In this document: positions 5,430-6,825 of the stretch, in pieces | How positions within the stretch are numbered: the stretch's first letter is position 1 | How the letters are laid out: each line of letters starts with the position of its first letter | Source of the DNA: an uncultured Collinsella sp. | GTDB taxonomy: Bacteria; Actinomycetota; Coriobacteriia; Coriobacteriales; Coriobacteriaceae | DNA length: 6,825 nucleotides | NCBI GenBank assembly: GCA_902478865.1 | Contig: CABSNA010000075.1 | Coordinates: forward strand, 1-6,825 | Direction of reading: 5' to 3' | Position numbers and translations under genes: made by a program | The notes under the pieces: model-generated | Told to the model about the DNA's origin: nothing | What the model saw: only the letters and a program-made list of their open reading frames with translations | Database searches by the model: none

Positions 5430-6825
5430 GTGGCCAAGACGGTATATTCCGATAATCAAAACAATGTCGATGCTTTGGCTGAGCGCCTGAGCAGCCAGAC
5501 GTCGCTTTCTGCTGAGCGTGCCAAGCTGGTTGCCTACGACCTGCTTTGCCGCAAGGCGCTCAAGATTAAGTCGAGTGCGCTGGCGCAGATTTTCCGCTCC
5601 GTCGATAAGGAGTGCGACACCAAGGCGATGCGCGATGAGCTTATCGCGGCAAAGATCGTGACCAAGATCGAGGGTAGCGGCATTAACGGGCGCCCGGCGT
5701 TCTATACCATCAATGCCGAGATCCGCGATGTCCAGGAGCAGCCTGCCGAGTCCGTCGAAGATTTTGTCGTCGAGGATTCCGCTGACGTGCCTGCTGTGGA
5801 AGAAGCTGCTCCGCGTGAGCATGTCGATACCGATGAGTTGCTCGATGAGAACGTCGTGCGTGCCTTTACGGCCAAGGCAGGACGCGGCGGTTTTGGCGGG
5901 GGTGGCAAGCGCGATGCGCAGCGCCGCGCCCAGCAGGAGCGCTTCCGTCGCGCCGTTGCTCGAAAGGGTGAGACGGATGCTGAGGCTGTTGAGACCGAGG
6001 TTGCTGCCGAGTCGCAGAAGCCCGCGAGGGAGCAAAAGCCCGTGGAGGCCCAAGAGCCCAAGCACCGTCGCGGCGCTCACTTTAAGGCTGCACAGCAGGA
6101 TGCCGCGCGTGAGGTTGAAGAGTCTTCTGAGGTTGCAGACGATGTTGAGGAGTCTGCCAAGAAGGCTCCGGGTTCGTGTCGTCCCGGCCGCGGTTTTGCG
6201 GGACGTGCGTATCCCGTAAAGCGTCAGGAGAAGGGCGAGTCGGTTTCGACCACCCAGGACGAGAAGGCCGTTGAGCCGGTGGCTCGCGAGCAGAAGCCTG
6301 TTGAGCCGCGGCTTGAGGTTGATGCCGAGGCCAAGGGCCAGCAGCCTACTGATGAGCAGGCGGAGCAGGGCGCGTCGAGCAAGCCTCGCCGCCGTCGCCA
6401 TCGTGGGGGCCGCAGTTCCCATGCCGAGACTGCAACCGAGAAGACCACGCCGCAGAACGAGGATGCGAAGGCCGAGGTTTCTTCGGGGCAGCCTAAGCGC
6501 CAGCCGGCGAAGGAGAGCAAGTCCGTTCGTCCGCAGAAGCAGGCGTCTATGCCGAAGCACGAGCGCAATTCCCAGGGCGATTCTAAGCGCAAGTCTCAGA
6601 AGAAGCCGGAGTCTGCCGCAGCAGATACTGCTGCCCAGCAGCCCAAGTCGTCCGTCCACGGCGAGGTCTCGGCGTTTGCCCTTGCCCGCGTTTTAGGCAG
6701 GCAGCTGCTCAAAGTTGTCCCTACGCCCACGGCGCTCTCTAAGATCAAGGAGCAGCAGACACAGATCGTAAAGGTCGAGGGCAAGGACGGCAAAAAGGCT
6801 CCGCAGCGCACTCAGCACAACGAGA
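5430..6825 (+). CDS. Unrecognised protein: winged-helix-like N-terminus and long charged low-complexity body, 3' end missing
   Basis: A frame starting with GTG at 5430 stays open to the window edge, giving 465 residues so far. AAAGGGG (5419-5425) lies 4 nt before the GTG. An in-frame ATG at 5406 would add eight residues but has no ribosome binding site and lies within the palindromes. Residues about 26-96 are predicted helical, then end in a hairpin with GRPAFYTIN, which looks like a winged helix. After an acidic stretch come RGGFGGGGKRDAQRR (about 149-163), repeated EQKPVE motifs, KPRRRRHRGGRSSH (about 317-330) and long Glu/Lys/Gln/Ala runs, all probably disordered. From about 411 a more hydrophobic segment begins (SAFALARVLGRQLLKVV). 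The RGG-like and Arg-rich patches suggest nucleic-acid binding. I do not recognise the family and give no function. Codon usage is ordinary for the window, so nothing suggests recent transfer. Confidence 0.75.
   Translation, partial: MAKTVYSDNQNNVDALAERLSSQTSLSAERAKLVAYDLLCRKALKIKSSALAQIFRSVDKECDTKAMRDELIAAKIVTKIEGSGINGRPAFYTINAEIRDVQEQPAESVEDFVVEDSADVPAVEEAAPREHVDTDELLDENVVRAFTAKAGRGGFGGGGKRDAQRRAQQERFRRAVARKGETDAEAVETEVAAESQKPAREQKPVEAQEPKHRRGAHFKAAQQDAAREVEESSEVADDVEESAKKAPGSCRPGRGFAGRAYPVKRQEKGESVSTTQDEKAVEPVAREQKPVEPRLEVDAEAKGQQPTDEQAEQGASSKPRRRRHRGGRSSHAETATEKTTPQNEDAKAEVSSGQPKRQPAKESKSVRPQKQASMPKHERNSQGDSKRKSQKKPESAAADTAAQQPKSSVHGEVSAFALARVLGRQLLKVVPTPTALSKIKEQQTQIVKVEGKDGKKAPQRTQHNE

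Noticed and set aside
5259..6659. Open frame of 466 codons on the - strand, Leu/Arg-rich
   Set aside because: It is antisense to the charged low-complexity gene; reversed Glu/Lys/Gln codons give Leu/Phe-rich nonsense. It would also read through the terminator at 5287-5324.

Overview
The window is high-GC DNA from what looks like a member of the Coriobacteriia, most likely Collinsella or a close relative. That assignment is an inference from the base composition, from a single gene fusing TsaB, RimI and TsaD, and from the gene style. It was not checked against a database.

Layout, all genes on the + strand. (1) 1-156 is the 3' end of a tsaE-like gene. It overlaps by 14 nt (2) 143-2527, a 794-residue TsaB-RimI-TsaD fusion. 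Together they supply three parts of the tRNA N6-threonylcarbamoyladenosine (t6A37) machinery plus a ribosomal-protein acetyltransferase domain. (3) 2528-3085 has no convincing gene. It holds two long fold-back elements (2540-2696 and 2837-2989) that share a 69-bp core placed in opposite orientations. The stems differ between the copies but stay paired through compensatory changes, while loop sequences are the same. (4) 3086-3355 is a regulatory leader: a sigma70-type promoter with a palindrome in its spacer, a 14-codon leader peptide rich in Ile and Val, a chain of mutually exclusive hairpins, and a strong intrinsic terminator just before the next gene. This looks like ribosome-mediated transcription attenuation. 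(5) 3356-5245 is a CstA-family transporter of 629 residues, closed by a strong terminator. (6) After a short operator-like region, 5430-6825 begins a GTG-started gene for a protein with a predicted winged-helix N-terminus and a long, highly charged, Arg/Glu/Gln-rich low-complexity body. It runs off the window and I do not recognise it.

The t6A genes form one translationally coupled unit. The cstA-like gene appears to be a single-gene transcription unit. Its leader suggests expression rises when charged Ile/Val tRNAs are scarce, which would make sense for a carrier of peptides or of pyruvate, the precursor of the branched-chain amino acids. The two most noteworthy signals are this attenuator and the paired covarying fold-back elements.
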